A stretch of 64,000 nucleotides of DNA from Actinomycetospora straminea (GCF_028737255.1 NZ_JAQZAN010000004.1:62001-126000); one strand, 5' to 3'. Positions 1-8,023 are shown, counted from the stretch's first letter. Made by a program: numbers and translations. The notes: generated by a model not told the origin, from the sequence alone.

Positions 1-308
1 TCGCCGCCGCCGGGCAGCTCTCCGACGACGCCGAGCGCTCCGTGCCGTTCCGGGCCTACCTGCTGTGGCTGACGTTCCCGCCGATGCTGCTGCTGTTCCT
101 CGGGCGGCCGTTCGCGCTGGTCGTCGCGTACGGCGCGCTCGGGGCGTTCTTCATGCCGTTCCTGGCGATCACGCTGCTGTGGTTGCTCAACAGCAGCCGC
201 ACCCCGCGGGAGTGGCGCAACGGGTGGCTCTCGACGACGTTGCTCGTCGGCGCCGCGGCGCTGTTCCTCGTCCTGTGCGTGACCGAGCTGATCGACACGT
301 TCGGGTAG
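1..308 (+). CDS. NRAMP-family divalent metal transporter, C-terminal end (partial)
   Basis: Last ~101 codons of a gene that begins left of the window; the frame is open from base 3. The visible part has three hydrophobic segments, a WLLNSS stretch and a WRNGW motif between the last two helices, as in the C-terminus of NRAMP (MntH-like) Mn2+/Fe2+:H+ symporters. It would sit in the cytoplasmic membrane and import divalent metal. The DPGN and MPH signature motifs of the family would lie outside the window, so the call rests on the C-terminal pattern alone. A perfect hairpin follows the stop codon. Confidence 0.72.
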   Translation, partial: AAAGQLSDDAERSVPFRAYLLWLTFPPMLLLFLGRPFALVVAYGALGAFFMPFLAITLLWLLNSSRTPREWRNGWLSTTLLVGAAALFLVLCVTELIDTFG

Positions 309-314
309 GGCTAT

Positions 315-354
315 GTGCGTGATCTCCTGAGCTATGGCTCAGGAGATCACGCAC
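315..354. terminator. Perfect 18-bp hairpin between convergent genes (copy 1)
   Basis: Arms 315-332 (GTGCGTGATCTCCTGAGC) and 337-354 are exact reverse complements around a TATG loop. It lies between the stop of the transporter (+) and the stop of the oxidoreductase (-), so it can end transcription from both sides. There is no long T run, as is usual for actinobacterial intrinsic terminators. A sister copy with a compensatory base pair change lies at 6223-6262. Confidence 0.75.
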
Positions 355-361
355 GTCGAGG

Positions 362-1300
362 TCAGAACGTCAGGACCAGGCGGCCCCGGACGCCGCCGGC
401 CTCGAGGCGCCGGTGGGCCTCGGGCGCCTTCTCGTACGGGATGGTGTCGGCGACGCGCAGGGTCAGCACGCCCTCCTCGGCCTGGCGGCGCAGCCGGTCC
501 AGCGCCGCGTGGTCCTCGGCCACCTCGCGCACCAGCACCGGGTGCCAGGTGATCCCGCGCTCGTCGGCGCCCCGGTGGCCCCGCACCGTCGCGATCCTCC
601 CGCCGTCGCGCACCGCGTCGAGCAGCGCGTCGCCCTGCAGCGAGCCGTCGACCACGGCGTCGACCCCGCCCGGCTGGTCGTCGCGGATGCGCCGGGCCAC
701 GTCGTCCCCGCGGCGCACGACGACGTCGGCGCCCAGCTCCCGCACCAGGGCCTCGTCGTCCTCGGAAGCGTCGGCGACGACGGTCAGCCGGTCGGCCTTC
801 GCGAGCTGCACGACGTAGCCCCCGAGGGCGCCCGCCGCCCCGGTGACCGCGACCGTCTGCCCCGGGGCGAGCGCGAGCGTGTCGAGCGCGAGGCGCGCGG
901 TCAGGGCGTTCATGGGCAGGGTGGCGGCCTCGACGATCGACGCGGTCGACGGCGCCCGCACCGCCGACGCCGCGGGCACGACGACGTGCTCGGCGTAGGC
1001 GCCGTGGGTGCCGTCGGGCACGACGATCGCCATCGCCGCGTCGCCGACGTGCAGCTCGGTGTCGGTGCCCTCGCCGATCTCGTCGACCTCGCCCGCGGCG
1101 TCCATGCCCGGCACGTACGGCGGCGGGTCCTTGCGCTGGCGCTCGGCCCGGGAGCCGTCGCGGGCGAGGGTGTCGGTGGGGTTGACGGCCGCCGCCCGCA
1201 CGCGCAGCCGGACCTCGCCGGGACCGGCGTGGGGCTCGGGCAGCTCGACGACCTCGAGGGCGTCGGGCCCTCCGTAGGACTTCACTCCGATGGCTCGCAC
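362..1300 (-). CDS. NAD(P)H:quinone oxidoreductase-like MDR family protein
   Basis: 312 aa, GTG start. It belongs to the medium-chain dehydrogenase/reductase superfamily. The N-terminal GroES-like domain (about 1-125) contains the AAVNPTD motif and lacks the cysteine cluster of zinc alcohol dehydrogenases. The Rossmann domain carries VTGAAGALGGYVVQLAK for NADPH binding. Known relatives reduce quinones or enones with NADPH in the cytosol. The substrate cannot be told from sequence. The start lies 35 bases from the divergent DNA-repair gene, if that gene starts at 1336. Confidence 0.8.
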   Translation of the reverse strand: MRAIGVKSYGGPDALEVVELPEPHAGPGEVRLRVRAAAVNPTDTLARDGSRAERQRKDPPPYVPGMDAAGEVDEIGEGTDTELHVGDAAMAIVVPDGTHGAYAEHVVVPAASAVRAPSTASIVEAATLPMNALTARLALDTLALAPGQTVAVTGAAGALGGYVVQLAKADRLTVVADASEDDEALVRELGADVVVRRGDDVARRIRDDQPGGVDAVVDGSLQGDALLDAVRDGGRIATVRGHRGADERGITWHPVLVREVAEDHAALDRLRRQAEEGVLTLRVADTIPYEKAPEAHRRLEAGGVRGRLVLTF

Positions 1301-1335
1301 GCATCGTGCCTACCCGGACGGGTAGACCGGGACGC

Positions 1336-1839
1336 GTGACGACATCGCCGCGCCGCTTCCGCGTCGTCGACAGCCCGATCGGCCCGCTCACGCTCACGTG
1401 GGACGACGAGCGCGGGGCCGTCGTCGGGGTGCACGTCCACGACCAGCACGAGCGCGGGCCCGACCCCGCGTTCGGCGTCCCCGACGAGGGCGCCTGCGCG
1501 GGCCTCGACGCCCTCGCCGTCGAGCTCGACGAGTACTTCGCGGGGGAGCGGCAGCGGTTCTCGGTGCCCGTCGACCCGCCCGGGACGGCGTTCTCGCGGG
1601 CCGTGTGGGCGGCCCTGGCCGAGGTGCCCTACGGGTCGGTGACGACCTACGGCGCGCTCGCGGCGGCGGTCGGGAAACCGCGCGCGGCGCAGGCCGTCGG
1701 GACCGCGAACGCTCGCAATCCGGTCAGCCTGCTCGTTCCCTGTCATCGCGTGGTCACCGCGGCGGGTCATCCCTCGGGTGGGGGACCCGGGATCGCACGC
1801 AAGCGATTGCTCTTGGCGCTGGAGCGCCGGAGCCCTTGA
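1336..1839 (+). CDS. ogt: Methylated-DNA--[protein]-cysteine S-methyltransferase
   Basis: 167 aa from the GTG at 1336, which is preferred because an upstream in-frame start at 1306 would almost touch the divergent gene. The C-terminal domain has the PCHRV active site (acceptor Cys136), a helix-turn-helix DNA-binding stretch (PYGSVTTYGALAAAVGKPRA) and the conserved GTANARNP segment. It repairs O6-alkylguanine by irreversible transfer of the alkyl group to its cysteine. No Ada-type N-terminal regulator is fused. A good promoter (1836-1863) overlaps its stop codon and points to a separate downstream transcript. Confidence 0.9.
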   Translation: MTTSPRRFRVVDSPIGPLTLTWDDERGAVVGVHVHDQHERGPDPAFGVPDEGACAGLDALAVELDEYFAGERQRFSVPVDPPGTAFSRAVWAALAEVPYGSVTTYGALAAAVGKPRAAQAVGTANARNPVSLLVPCHRVVTAAGHPSGGGPGIARKRLLLALERRSP

Positions 1840-1863
1840 CCCTGCCCTCGCGGCGAGTACCGT
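1836..1863 (+). promoter_or_regulatory. Sigma70-type promoter overlapping the ogt stop codon
   Basis: TTGACC (1836-1841), 16-base spacer, TACCGT (1858-1863). Both hexamers fit the main actinobacterial sigma consensus (TTGACN, TAnnnT). Predicted start of transcription is near 1869-1871. The next gene on this strand is more than 5 kb of mixed-strand DNA away, so the promoter appears to serve only the short transcript ending at the terminator at 2128. Confidence 0.55.
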
Positions 1864-1866
1864 CGG

Positions 1867-2166
1867 ACGTGTTGCTGTGGTGCCGATCACAGGAGCTGAC
1901 GGGTGATCCGCACCGCGCACGCGACCGCAGTGGAATGACCGGGAAGAGGTGATGGATTGGACGCAGGGAAGACCCCGCACCGCATCACGAGGACCCGGTC
2001 GTCCCGGCGCCGCACCGCGCACGGGAGCTGATCCAGACCAGACTCCACGCCGCTGAGCGCATCCAGTCGGTCGGTGGGACGACCGGGACCGTGCGGGTCC
2101 CGAGCTGACACTTCCTCCCAGAAACGGACCGGCGTCCCCGCCACGGGGGCGCCGGTTCGTTGTGTT
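1867..2166 (+). ncRNA. Putative stand-alone ~300-nt transcript (small RNA or small-peptide mRNA)
   Basis: This 447-base stretch between ogt and the SDR gene contains no convincing long gene. A promoter (1836-1863) and a strong intrinsic terminator (2128-2166) bracket about 300 bases. Visible structure includes GGGACC-GTGCG-GGTCCC at 2085-2101 and GATCAC/GTGATC near 1885-1908. Two tiny frames exist: a leaderless GTG frame 1869-1952 (27 codons), and a TTG frame 1957-2031 (24 aa, very basic, contains TPHRITRTRSSRRRT) preceded by AGAGG. I do not recognise the RNA family; it is not tmRNA or RNase P by any motif I could find. Confidence 0.4.
2128..2166 (+). terminator. Intrinsic terminator with T-rich tail
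   Basis: Arms 2128-2140 (ACCGGCGTCCCCG) and 2144-2156 pair over 13 positions, with one G-T wobble, around a CCA loop. They are followed by TCGTTGTGTT (2157-2166), an unusually T-rich tail for this genome. Confidence 0.75.
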
Positions 2167-2184
2167 CGGGGTGGCTCCTCGCTG

Positions 2185-2241
2185 GTGATCGACGGGGACT
2201 TCGCGCGCGTAGAAGCAGCGAACAGCCCGTTCGCTGCGACC
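2185..2241. repeat. 57-bp dispersed repeat, copy 1
   Basis: Nearly identical to 51489-51545 (4 differences in 57). It runs from GTGATC through GACGGGGACTTCGCGCGCGT to a hairpin, GCAGCGAAC-AGCCC-GTTCGCTGC (2215-2237). Both copies lie just beyond the stop codon of a minus-strand gene in the same orientation, suggesting a terminator-associated or mobile non-coding repeat. Confidence 0.7.
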
Positions 2242-2288
2242 GGGCCCGTCCGCGGCGGCCGGGCCCGTCCGCCGCGACCGGGCCCGTC
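2240..2288. repeat. 19-bp tandem repeat, about 2.6 copies
   Basis: CCGGGCCCGTC recurs at 2240, 2259 and 2278, exactly 19 bases apart. The full units are CCGGGCCCGTCCGCGGCGG and CCGGGCCCGTCCGCCGCGA. Each contains the palindrome GGGCCC. The third copy runs into the stop codon of the SDR gene. Confidence 0.6.
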
Positions 2289-3090
2289 AGTAGTGGACGA
2301 CGCCCCGCTCGCCGCCGGCGGCCGCGACGGCGCCGCCGGTGACGCTGACCGCGCGGGGGGAGGCGAGGAACGCGACGACGTCGGCGACCTCGTCGGCGGT
2401 GATGATCCGCCGCAGGCTGGTGGCCGCGGCGAGCTCGGCGCGGACCTCGTCCTCGGAGCGCCCGGTGGCCGCGACCCGGTCGGCGATCATGCCGGCCGTG
2501 CGCTCGGTCTCGGTGTAGCCCGGGTGCACGACGACGACGCCGACGCCGTGCGGGCCGAGCTCGTCGGCGAGGTTCGCGGTGAGCGCGGCGACGCCGACGT
2601 TGCGGATCGTGCCCGCGATCGAGCCGGTGCGCCGGGCGTTGAGGCCGGAGATGTTGACGATCCGCCCCCAGCCCTGCGCGGTCATGTGCGGCGCCACGGC
2701 GCGTGCCGTGCGCAGGTAGCCGAGCACCTTGGTGTCGACCTCGGCGAGCACCGCGTCGTCGGTCAGCTCCGCCAGCGGCGGGATCGGCGACCCGCCCGCC
2801 GGCCGCGCCGCCGCGTTGACCAGCACGTCCACGCCACCGAGCACGCCGACCGCGCGGTCGACCATCGTGCGCACCGCCGCGTCGTCGGTGGTGTCGGCGA
2901 CGATCGTCAGCACCGTCGACGCCGGGCCGGCCGAGCGCACCCGCCCCGCCGCGCCCTCCAGCGTGTCGGCGTCCCGGCCGACGAGCACGACGTGCGCGCC
3001 CTCCGTCGCGAGTGCCCGCGCGCACGCCAGGCCGATGCCCCGCGAGGCGCCGGTGACGATGGCGACCCGCCCGCCGAGGTCCAGGTCCAC
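2287..3090 (-). CDS. SDR-family protein with degenerate catalytic motif
   Basis: 267 aa, GTG start two bases after the stop of the upstream hydroxyacyl-CoA dehydrogenase, so the two are probably co-transcribed. The N-terminal Rossmann motif VTGASRGIG and the NAA motif for NAD(P) binding are intact. Where classical SDRs carry YxxxK, this one reads GTIRN (after SGLNARRTGSIA), so both the catalytic Tyr and Lys are missing. It may be a non-classical SDR subgroup or a binding protein. An oxidoreductase role in acyl-CoA or ketone metabolism is inference from the neighbour. Confidence 0.75.
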   Translation of the reverse strand: MDLDLGGRVAIVTGASRGIGLACARALATEGAHVVLVGRDADTLEGAAGRVRSAGPASTVLTIVADTTDDAAVRTMVDRAVGVLGGVDVLVNAAARPAGGSPIPPLAELTDDAVLAEVDTKVLGYLRTARAVAPHMTAQGWGRIVNISGLNARRTGSIAGTIRNVGVAALTANLADELGPHGVGVVVVHPGYTETERTAGMIADRVAATGRSEDEVRAELAAATSLRRIITADEVADVVAFLASPRAVSVTGGAVAAAGGERGVVHY

Positions 3091-3092
3091 GC

Positions 3093-3944
3093 TCAGCTCC
3101 AGTCGTAGAAGCCGCGCCCGGACTTCTGCCCGAGCTCGCCGCGCTCCACCTTGTCGCGCAGCAGCTGCGGCGGGGTGAACCGCGGGCCGAGCTCCCGCGT
3201 GAGGTGCTCGGCGATCGCCAGGCGCACGTCCAGGCCGACGACGTCGGTGAGGCGCAGCGGGCCCATCGGCCAGCGGTAGCCCAGCTGCATGCCGGTGTCG
3301 ATGTCGTCGGGGCTCGCGACGCCCTCCTCGACCATGCGGATCGCCTCGAGGCCCACGGTCAGGCCCAGGCGCGAGGTCGCGAAGCCGGGCGCGTCGTTGA
3401 CGACGATCGAGGTCTTGCCCAGCGCGTCCACCCAGTCGCGGCAGGCCTGCGTGGTGGCCTCCGAGGTCCCCGGGTGCACGACGAGCTCGACGAGCTTCTG
3501 GGCCGGCACCGGGTTGAAGAAGTGCATGCCGATGACGCGCTCGCCGGGCAGCTCGGCCGCGATCGCGCCGATCGAGAGCGACGAGGTGTTCGACGCGAGC
3601 ACGGCCTCGGGGCAGGCGCGGGCGGCGGCGCCGAGCACCGTCTGCTTGATCTCGACCCGCTCGGGCACCGCCTCGACCACCAGCGCGGTGTCGGCGGGCA
3701 GCTCCTCCACCGCGGTGGTGGGCGTGAGCCGGGCGACGAGGTCGTCGCGCGTGGTTCCCTCGGGCAGCTTGCCGCGCTGCGCGGCGCCGTCGAGGCTCGC
3801 CGCGACGGCCTGGGCCGCCGCGTCCAGCCGGGAGCCGTCCGCCTCCACGAGCACGACCGGGGAGCCGGCGGCGAGCAGGACGTGGGCGATCCCGGCGCCC
3901 ATCGTGCCGCCCCCGATGACGGCGGTCGTCGGGCGTGCGTCCAT
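3093..3944 (-). CDS. 3-hydroxyacyl-CoA dehydrogenase (stand-alone)
   Basis: 283 aa, the usual length for single-domain enzymes (Hbd/FadB2 type). The N-terminal NAD-binding motif is GGGTMGAGIA and the catalytic region is SNTSSLSI...GMHFFNPVP with the conserved histidine. The C-terminal domain has the DAPGFATSRL and GPLRLTDVVGLD signatures. It oxidises (S)-3-hydroxyacyl-CoA to 3-oxoacyl-CoA in beta-oxidation or related pathways. A strong ribosome-binding site (AGGAGG, 8 bases upstream) supports the ATG. It is followed two bases later by the SDR gene. Confidence 0.88.
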   Translation of the reverse strand: MDARPTTAVIGGGTMGAGIAHVLLAAGSPVVLVEADGSRLDAAAQAVAASLDGAAQRGKLPEGTTRDDLVARLTPTTAVEELPADTALVVEAVPERVEIKQTVLGAAARACPEAVLASNTSSLSIGAIAAELPGERVIGMHFFNPVPAQKLVELVVHPGTSEATTQACRDWVDALGKTSIVVNDAPGFATSRLGLTVGLEAIRMVEEGVASPDDIDTGMQLGYRWPMGPLRLTDVVGLDVRLAIAEHLTRELGPRFTPPQLLRDKVERGELGQKSGRGFYDWS

Positions 3945-3983
3945 GCGGTGGGACCTCCTGGGTGATCGAGCGCTCAGCCCGTG

Positions 3984-4919
3984 TCATAGCACGGCGGGGC
4001 CGTGCAGCGCCGCCGTGACGTGGTCGGGCAGCAGGACCGCGTGCCGGGCGACGTCGCCGAGGAAGCGGTTGGTCAGGGCGTCCGGGTCGGCGCCGGTGTA
4101 GGCGGCGAGCTCGCGCTCGACGCGCGGGACCGGGCGGGCGACGGTGCCGGGGAAGTCCGTCGGGACGATCGCCGCGGGCACCAGTGACGGCCCGATCCCG
4201 GCCGCCGTGAGCAGGGGCGCGACGGCCGTCTGCTCGGTGCGCACCGCCACCCGCGGCCGGTAGCCGACGCGCTCGCAGGCGTCGAGGAGGACGTCGGCGA
4301 GCGCGTGGTCGGGCGCGTACTGCACCCACGGGACGTGCTCGAGGCGCGTGAGGGCGATCTCACCGCCGGCGGGGGCCATGACGTCGTCGGGGCCGAGGTT
4401 CGGCGGCAGCAGCACGACCATCTCCTCCTGGCCCAGCGTGCGCTGGCGCCCGCGCCACCGGGCGGGCACCGGCCCGACGCCGACGTCGGCCTGCCCGTCG
4501 GCGATCGCGGCGGCGAGCGCGTCGCCGTGGCGGTGCTCGAAGAGGCGCACGGTGACGTCGGGGTTCTCGGCGCGCCAGCGGCGCAGCACGCCGGGCAGCA
4601 GGCCCAGGCTCACCGAGTAGACGCAGGCGATGCGCAGCTCACCGCCCTCCGATCCGGTGACCTGGCGCGCCGCGGCGTGGCCGCGCTCGGCCGCGGTGAC
4701 CGCGGTGCGGGCGTGGGGGAGCAGGGCGCGGCCGGTGGGCGTGAGGTGCACCGCACGCGGGAGGCGGTCGAACACCGACCCGCCCAGGTCCTTCTCCAGC
4801 GCCGCGATCTGCTGCGACAGGCCGGGCTGGGTGACGAACAGCCGGTCGGCGGCCCGGGTGAACGAGCCCTCGTCGACGACGGCGAGGAACGACTCGAGCT
4901 GCCGCAGGGTCGGTGCCAT
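3984..4919 (-). CDS. LysR-family transcriptional regulator
   Basis: 311 aa. The N-terminal winged helix-turn-helix (about 1-60: LRQLESFLAVVDEGSFTRAA...TQPGLSQQIAALE) is typical of LysR regulators. The rest is a two-lobed effector-binding domain (about 90-295). It is divergent from the MFS transporter gene across 109 bases that are AT-richer than the surroundings and contain repeats of CTTATcGA/GACTTATG, a plausible operator region. Control of the transporter is the simplest guess. The ligand is unknown. Confidence 0.88.
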   Translation of the reverse strand: MAPTLRQLESFLAVVDEGSFTRAADRLFVTQPGLSQQIAALEKDLGGSVFDRLPRAVHLTPTGRALLPHARTAVTAAERGHAAARQVTGSEGGELRIACVYSVSLGLLPGVLRRWRAENPDVTVRLFEHRHGDALAAAIADGQADVGVGPVPARWRGRQRTLGQEEMVVLLPPNLGPDDVMAPAGGEIALTRLEHVPWVQYAPDHALADVLLDACERVGYRPRVAVRTEQTAVAPLLTAAGIGPSLVPAAIVPTDFPGTVARPVPRVERELAAYTGADPDALTNRFLGDVARHAVLLPDHVTAALHGPAVL

Positions 4920-5028
4920 CAGCTCATCTTATCGATCCTCGCACTCAGCTTCTTCGACTTATGGTTGCTGGCCGCGAACCGTGGATCGGGACGACAGCCA
5001 GCCCGTCGAACCCCCCGAGGAGCTCCCC

Positions 5029-6216
5029 GTGCCTCTGGCCCTGCTCGCCCTCGCCCTGGGCACCTTCGGCATCGGTACCACCGAATTCGTGATCATGGGC
5101 CTCCTGCCCGAGGTCGCCTGCGCGCTCGGCGTCCCGGTCAGCGAGGCCGGACACCTCGTCTCCGCCTACGCGGCGGGCGTCGTGGTCGGCGCGCCCCTGC
5201 TCGCCGGCGCCACCGTCAAGCTCCCCCGCCGCCCGGTGCTCATGGCGCTGATGGGCGTGTTCGCGGTCGGCAACCTGCTCTCGGCGGTCGCGCCGGGGAT
5301 GGGCTCGCTGCTCGCGATCCGCTTCCTCACCGGCCTGCCGCACGGCGCCTTCTTCGGCGCGGCGTCGGTGGCCGCGGCGGCGATGGTCGGCCGCGACCGG
5401 CGCGCGACCGCCGTCTCGCGCGTGTTCCTGGGCCTGACCGTCGCCAACGTGGTCGGCGTGCCGCTGGGCACCCTGCTCGGCCAGGCCGCGGGCTGGCGGG
5501 CCACCTTCGCGGTCGTCGGCGTGATCGGCCTGGTCGCCGTCGCCGGGATCGCCGCCTTCGTGCCGGCCGCCGAGCCCGCCGCGACCGGGCGCGGCGCGCT
5601 GCGTACCGAGGTCGCGACCCTGCGCCACCCGCAGGTCGTGCTCGCCCTCGCCGCCGTGGTCTTCGGCTTCGGCGCCATGTTCGCCTGCTACAGCTACGTC
5701 ACCCCGATGCTCACCGAGGTCGGCGGCTTCTCGACCGCCACGGTCACGGTCCTGCTCGCCGTCGTGGGCCTGGGCATGACCGCGGGCTCGGTGCTCGGCG
5801 GGCGCGCCGCGGACCGGGCGCCGATGACCACCCTGTACGCGTGCCTCGTGGCGCTCGCCGGGGTGCTGGTGAGCTTCGTGGTCACCGTGCACCACCCGGT
5901 GCTCGCGGTGCTCTCGCTGTTCGGGGCGGGCATGTTCTCGCTGGCCCTGGGCCCGGCGATCCAGACGCGCATCCTCGACCTGGTCGGCGAGGCCCCGACG
6001 ATGGCGTCGGCGGCGATCCAGTCGGCGTCGAACATCGCAAACTCGCTGGGCGCCTGGCTCGGCGGGATGGTCATCGCCGCGGGCCTGGGCTACCTCGCCC
6101 CCGCGGTGGTCGGGGCGGTCCTCGCGGTCGTGGGCCTCGCCGTCCTCGCGCTCTCCGGTGGCCTGGAGGTCCGCGTGCGCCGGCGCGACGCCCGGGCGGC
6201 GCTGGCGGCGGCCTGA
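5029..6216 (+). CDS. MFS efflux transporter (DHA1 / AraJ-like)
   Basis: 395 aa from the GTG at 5029, chosen because GAGGAG lies 7 bases upstream. It has twelve hydrophobic segments and the N-terminal signature GTTEFVIMGLLPEVA of the arabinose-efflux/chloramphenicol-resistance branch. The loop after TM2 is LPRRPVLMAL. It probably exports a small hydrophobic compound by proton antiport across the inner membrane. It is divergent from the LysR gene, which likely controls it, and is followed by a perfect hairpin. Confidence 0.85.
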   Translation: MPLALLALALGTFGIGTTEFVIMGLLPEVACALGVPVSEAGHLVSAYAAGVVVGAPLLAGATVKLPRRPVLMALMGVFAVGNLLSAVAPGMGSLLAIRFLTGLPHGAFFGAASVAAAAMVGRDRRATAVSRVFLGLTVANVVGVPLGTLLGQAAGWRATFAVVGVIGLVAVAGIAAFVPAAEPAATGRGALRTEVATLRHPQVVLALAAVVFGFGAMFACYSYVTPMLTEVGGFSTATVTVLLAVVGLGMTAGSVLGGRAADRAPMTTLYACLVALAGVLVSFVVTVHHPVLAVLSLFGAGMFSLALGPAIQTRILDLVGEAPTMASAAIQSASNIANSLGAWLGGMVIAAGLGYLAPAVVGAVLAVVGLAVLALSGGLEVRVRRRDARAALAAA

Positions 6217-6222
6217 CCTCAT

Positions 6223-6262
6223 GTGCGTGATCTTCTGAGCCATAGCTCAGAAGATCACGCAC
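6223..6262. terminator. Perfect 18-bp hairpin between convergent genes (copy 2)
   Basis: Arms 6223-6240 (GTGCGTGATCTTCTGAGC) and 6245-6262 are exact complements around CATA. Relative to copy 1 (315-354) one stem pair changes from C-G to T-A on both arms, so pairing is preserved. The loop is the reverse complement of that of copy 1, so the elements are inverted relative to one another. It sits between convergent stops. Confidence 0.75.
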
Positions 6263-7180
6263 CTAGAGCGCCACGACCAGCAGCACCGGCACGCTGACCA
6301 GCGTCGTGAGCAGCGCGGCGTCGCGGGCCAGCGGGACGCCGGTGCCGAAGCGCACGGCGTAGCCGAAGACGTTCTGCGCGGTAGGCAGGGCCGCCGAGAC
6401 CACGACCGCGAGCAGCGCCGGGCCGGTCAGCCCGAACGCCGACCCGATCGCCCACGCCAGGAACGGGTGCGCGAGGTTCTTGAGGACGATCACCGCGCCG
6501 AGGCACACCGGGTCGTCGTCGCGGCCCGGGCGCTGGGCGTGCGCCAGCGAGAGCCCGAACGCCAGCAGCATCGCCGGCACCGCGAGGTCGGCGAGCAGCT
6601 CGACCGGCTCGAGCAGGCTCTCGGGGACCGCCACGCCCGCCACGTTGAGCAGCAGGCCCGCCACCGTCGCCAGCAGCAGCGGGTTGCGCAGCGGCGCGAC
6701 CAGCGCGTCCGCCAGGCCCGGCTCCTCGCCCCGGCGCCGGGCGGCGACGACGTCGAGCAGCGTCGTGTACGCCGGCGTGAGCACGGCCAGCTGGAAGATC
6801 AGCGACGGCGCGATCTCGGCCGCGCTGCCCAGCGCGTACGTCGCGATCGGGATGCCGAGGTTGCCGGCGTTGAGGTAGCCGCTGGCCATCGACCCGACGA
6901 CGGTCTCCCCGCGCGGGCGCCGCCGCAGCAGGCCGACCGGGACGTAGAGCAGGCACACCGCCACCGCCGCGAGCGCGGTCACGACGAGCCCGGTCGACAG
7001 CACGCGGGCCACGTCCGCGCGCAGCAGCGTGACGAACAGCAGCGCCGGGCTCGCGACGAAGAAGGCGGTGCGCGAGAGCGTCTCGGTCGCGCCGTCGGGC
7101 AGCACCCCGAGGCGCCCGACGACGATCCCGACCGCGACGACCACCCCGATGACGAGGAAGCCCTCCAGCACCCCGCTCAC
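6263..7180 (-). CDS. AEC-family permease
   Basis: 305 aa, GTG start, about ten hydrophobic segments in two halves separated by a short cytosolic loop (residues ~150-165). The overall pattern (GFLVIGVVVAVGIVVGRLGVLP at the start, conserved N and P residues in GYLNAGNLGIPIA) matches the auxin-efflux-carrier/malonate-permease family. Members export or exchange small organic anions. The substrate is not apparent. It is convergent with the MFS gene and shares its terminator hairpin. Confidence 0.8.
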   Translation of the reverse strand: MSGVLEGFLVIGVVVAVGIVVGRLGVLPDGATETLSRTAFFVASPALLFVTLLRADVARVLSTGLVVTALAAVAVCLLYVPVGLLRRRPRGETVVGSMASGYLNAGNLGIPIATYALGSAAEIAPSLIFQLAVLTPAYTTLLDVVAARRRGEEPGLADALVAPLRNPLLLATVAGLLLNVAGVAVPESLLEPVELLADLAVPAMLLAFGLSLAHAQRPGRDDDPVCLGAVIVLKNLAHPFLAWAIGSAFGLTGPALLAVVVSAALPTAQNVFGYAVRFGTGVPLARDAALLTTLVSVPVLLVVAL

Positions 7181-7240
7181 CGGTCGACCACGCCCGGCAC
7201 CCTAGGAGCGCTGCGCGGCGTGCCCTACGGTCCCGTGACC

Positions 7241-8002
7241 ATGGGCATCCTCGACCGCTTCCGACTCGACGACCGCGTCGCCGTGATCACCGGCGCCTCC
7301 TCCGGGCTGGGCGTGGTGTTCGCCACCGCGCTGGCCGAGGCGGGCGCCGACGTCGTGCTCGGCGCCCGGCGCGCCGAGAAGCTCGAGGACACCCGCCGCG
7401 CCGTCGAGGAGCGCGGGCGCCGCGCGATCACCGTCAGCACCGACGTCGCGTCACCCGACGACTGCCGCAAGCTGGCCGACGCCGCCGCGAACGAGTTCGG
7501 CAAGATCGACATCCTGGTCAACAACGCCGGTGTCGGCACCGCCTACCCGGCGACCAAGGAGACCCCGGACCAGTTCCGGCAGGTCATCGACGTCAACCTC
7601 AACGGGTGCTACTGGATGGCCCAGGCCGTCGTGCCGCACATGCCCCACGGCGGTGCCATCGTCAACGTCTCGAGCATCCTCGCGCTGACCACCGCCGGGC
7701 TGCCGCAGGCCGCCTACTCGGCGTCGAAGGCGGGCCTGATCGGCCTGACCCGCGACCTCGCCCAGCAGTGGACGCCACGCAAGGGCATCCGCGTCAACGC
7801 CCTCGCCCCCGGCTTCTTCACCTCGGAGATGACCGACAGCTACCAGGAGGGCTACCTCGAGAAGATGATGCCCCGGGTGCTGGCCGGGCGGATCGGCGAT
7901 CCCGAGGAGCTCGCCGCGACGCTGGTGTGGCTCGTCTCCGACGCCGGCTCGTACGTCACCGGGACCACCGTCACGGTCGACGGCGGGGTGACGACCACCT
8001 AG
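7241..8002 (+). CDS. SDR-family oxidoreductase, classical
   Basis: 253 aa from ATG 7241. It has a complete classical SDR signature: GASSGLG cofactor loop (around residue 17), NNAGVG, catalytic Ser in NVSS, and Tyr/Lys in AYSASKAG, then PGFF for the lid and the C-terminal VTGTTVTVDGG. An Arg after the glycine loop (GARR) suggests NADPH preference. It resembles 3-oxoacyl-ACP reductase/gluconate dehydrogenase types; the substrate is undetermined. An in-frame GTG exists upstream, but the ATG fits the family N-terminus (MGILDRFRLDDRVAVITG). Confidence 0.85.
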   Translation: MGILDRFRLDDRVAVITGASSGLGVVFATALAEAGADVVLGARRAEKLEDTRRAVEERGRRAITVSTDVASPDDCRKLADAAANEFGKIDILVNNAGVGTAYPATKETPDQFRQVIDVNLNGCYWMAQAVVPHMPHGGAIVNVSSILALTTAGLPQAAYSASKAGLIGLTRDLAQQWTPRKGIRVNALAPGFFTSEMTDSYQEGYLEKMMPRVLAGRIGDPEELAATLVWLVSDAGSYVTGTTVTVDGGVTTT

Positions 8003-8023
8003 CGGCCGGGTAGCCCGGCGGTC

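Noticed and set aside
1887-2144. 85-codon minus-strand frame opposite the putative RNA
   Set aside because: No ribosome-binding site or recognisable motif, and it runs against the promoter and terminator seen on the plus strand.
4305-6230. Long plus-strand frame across the LysR and MFS genes
   Set aside because: Composition is low-complexity Arg/Gly/Ala; the MFS protein in another frame of the same strand has clear transmembrane segments and motifs.
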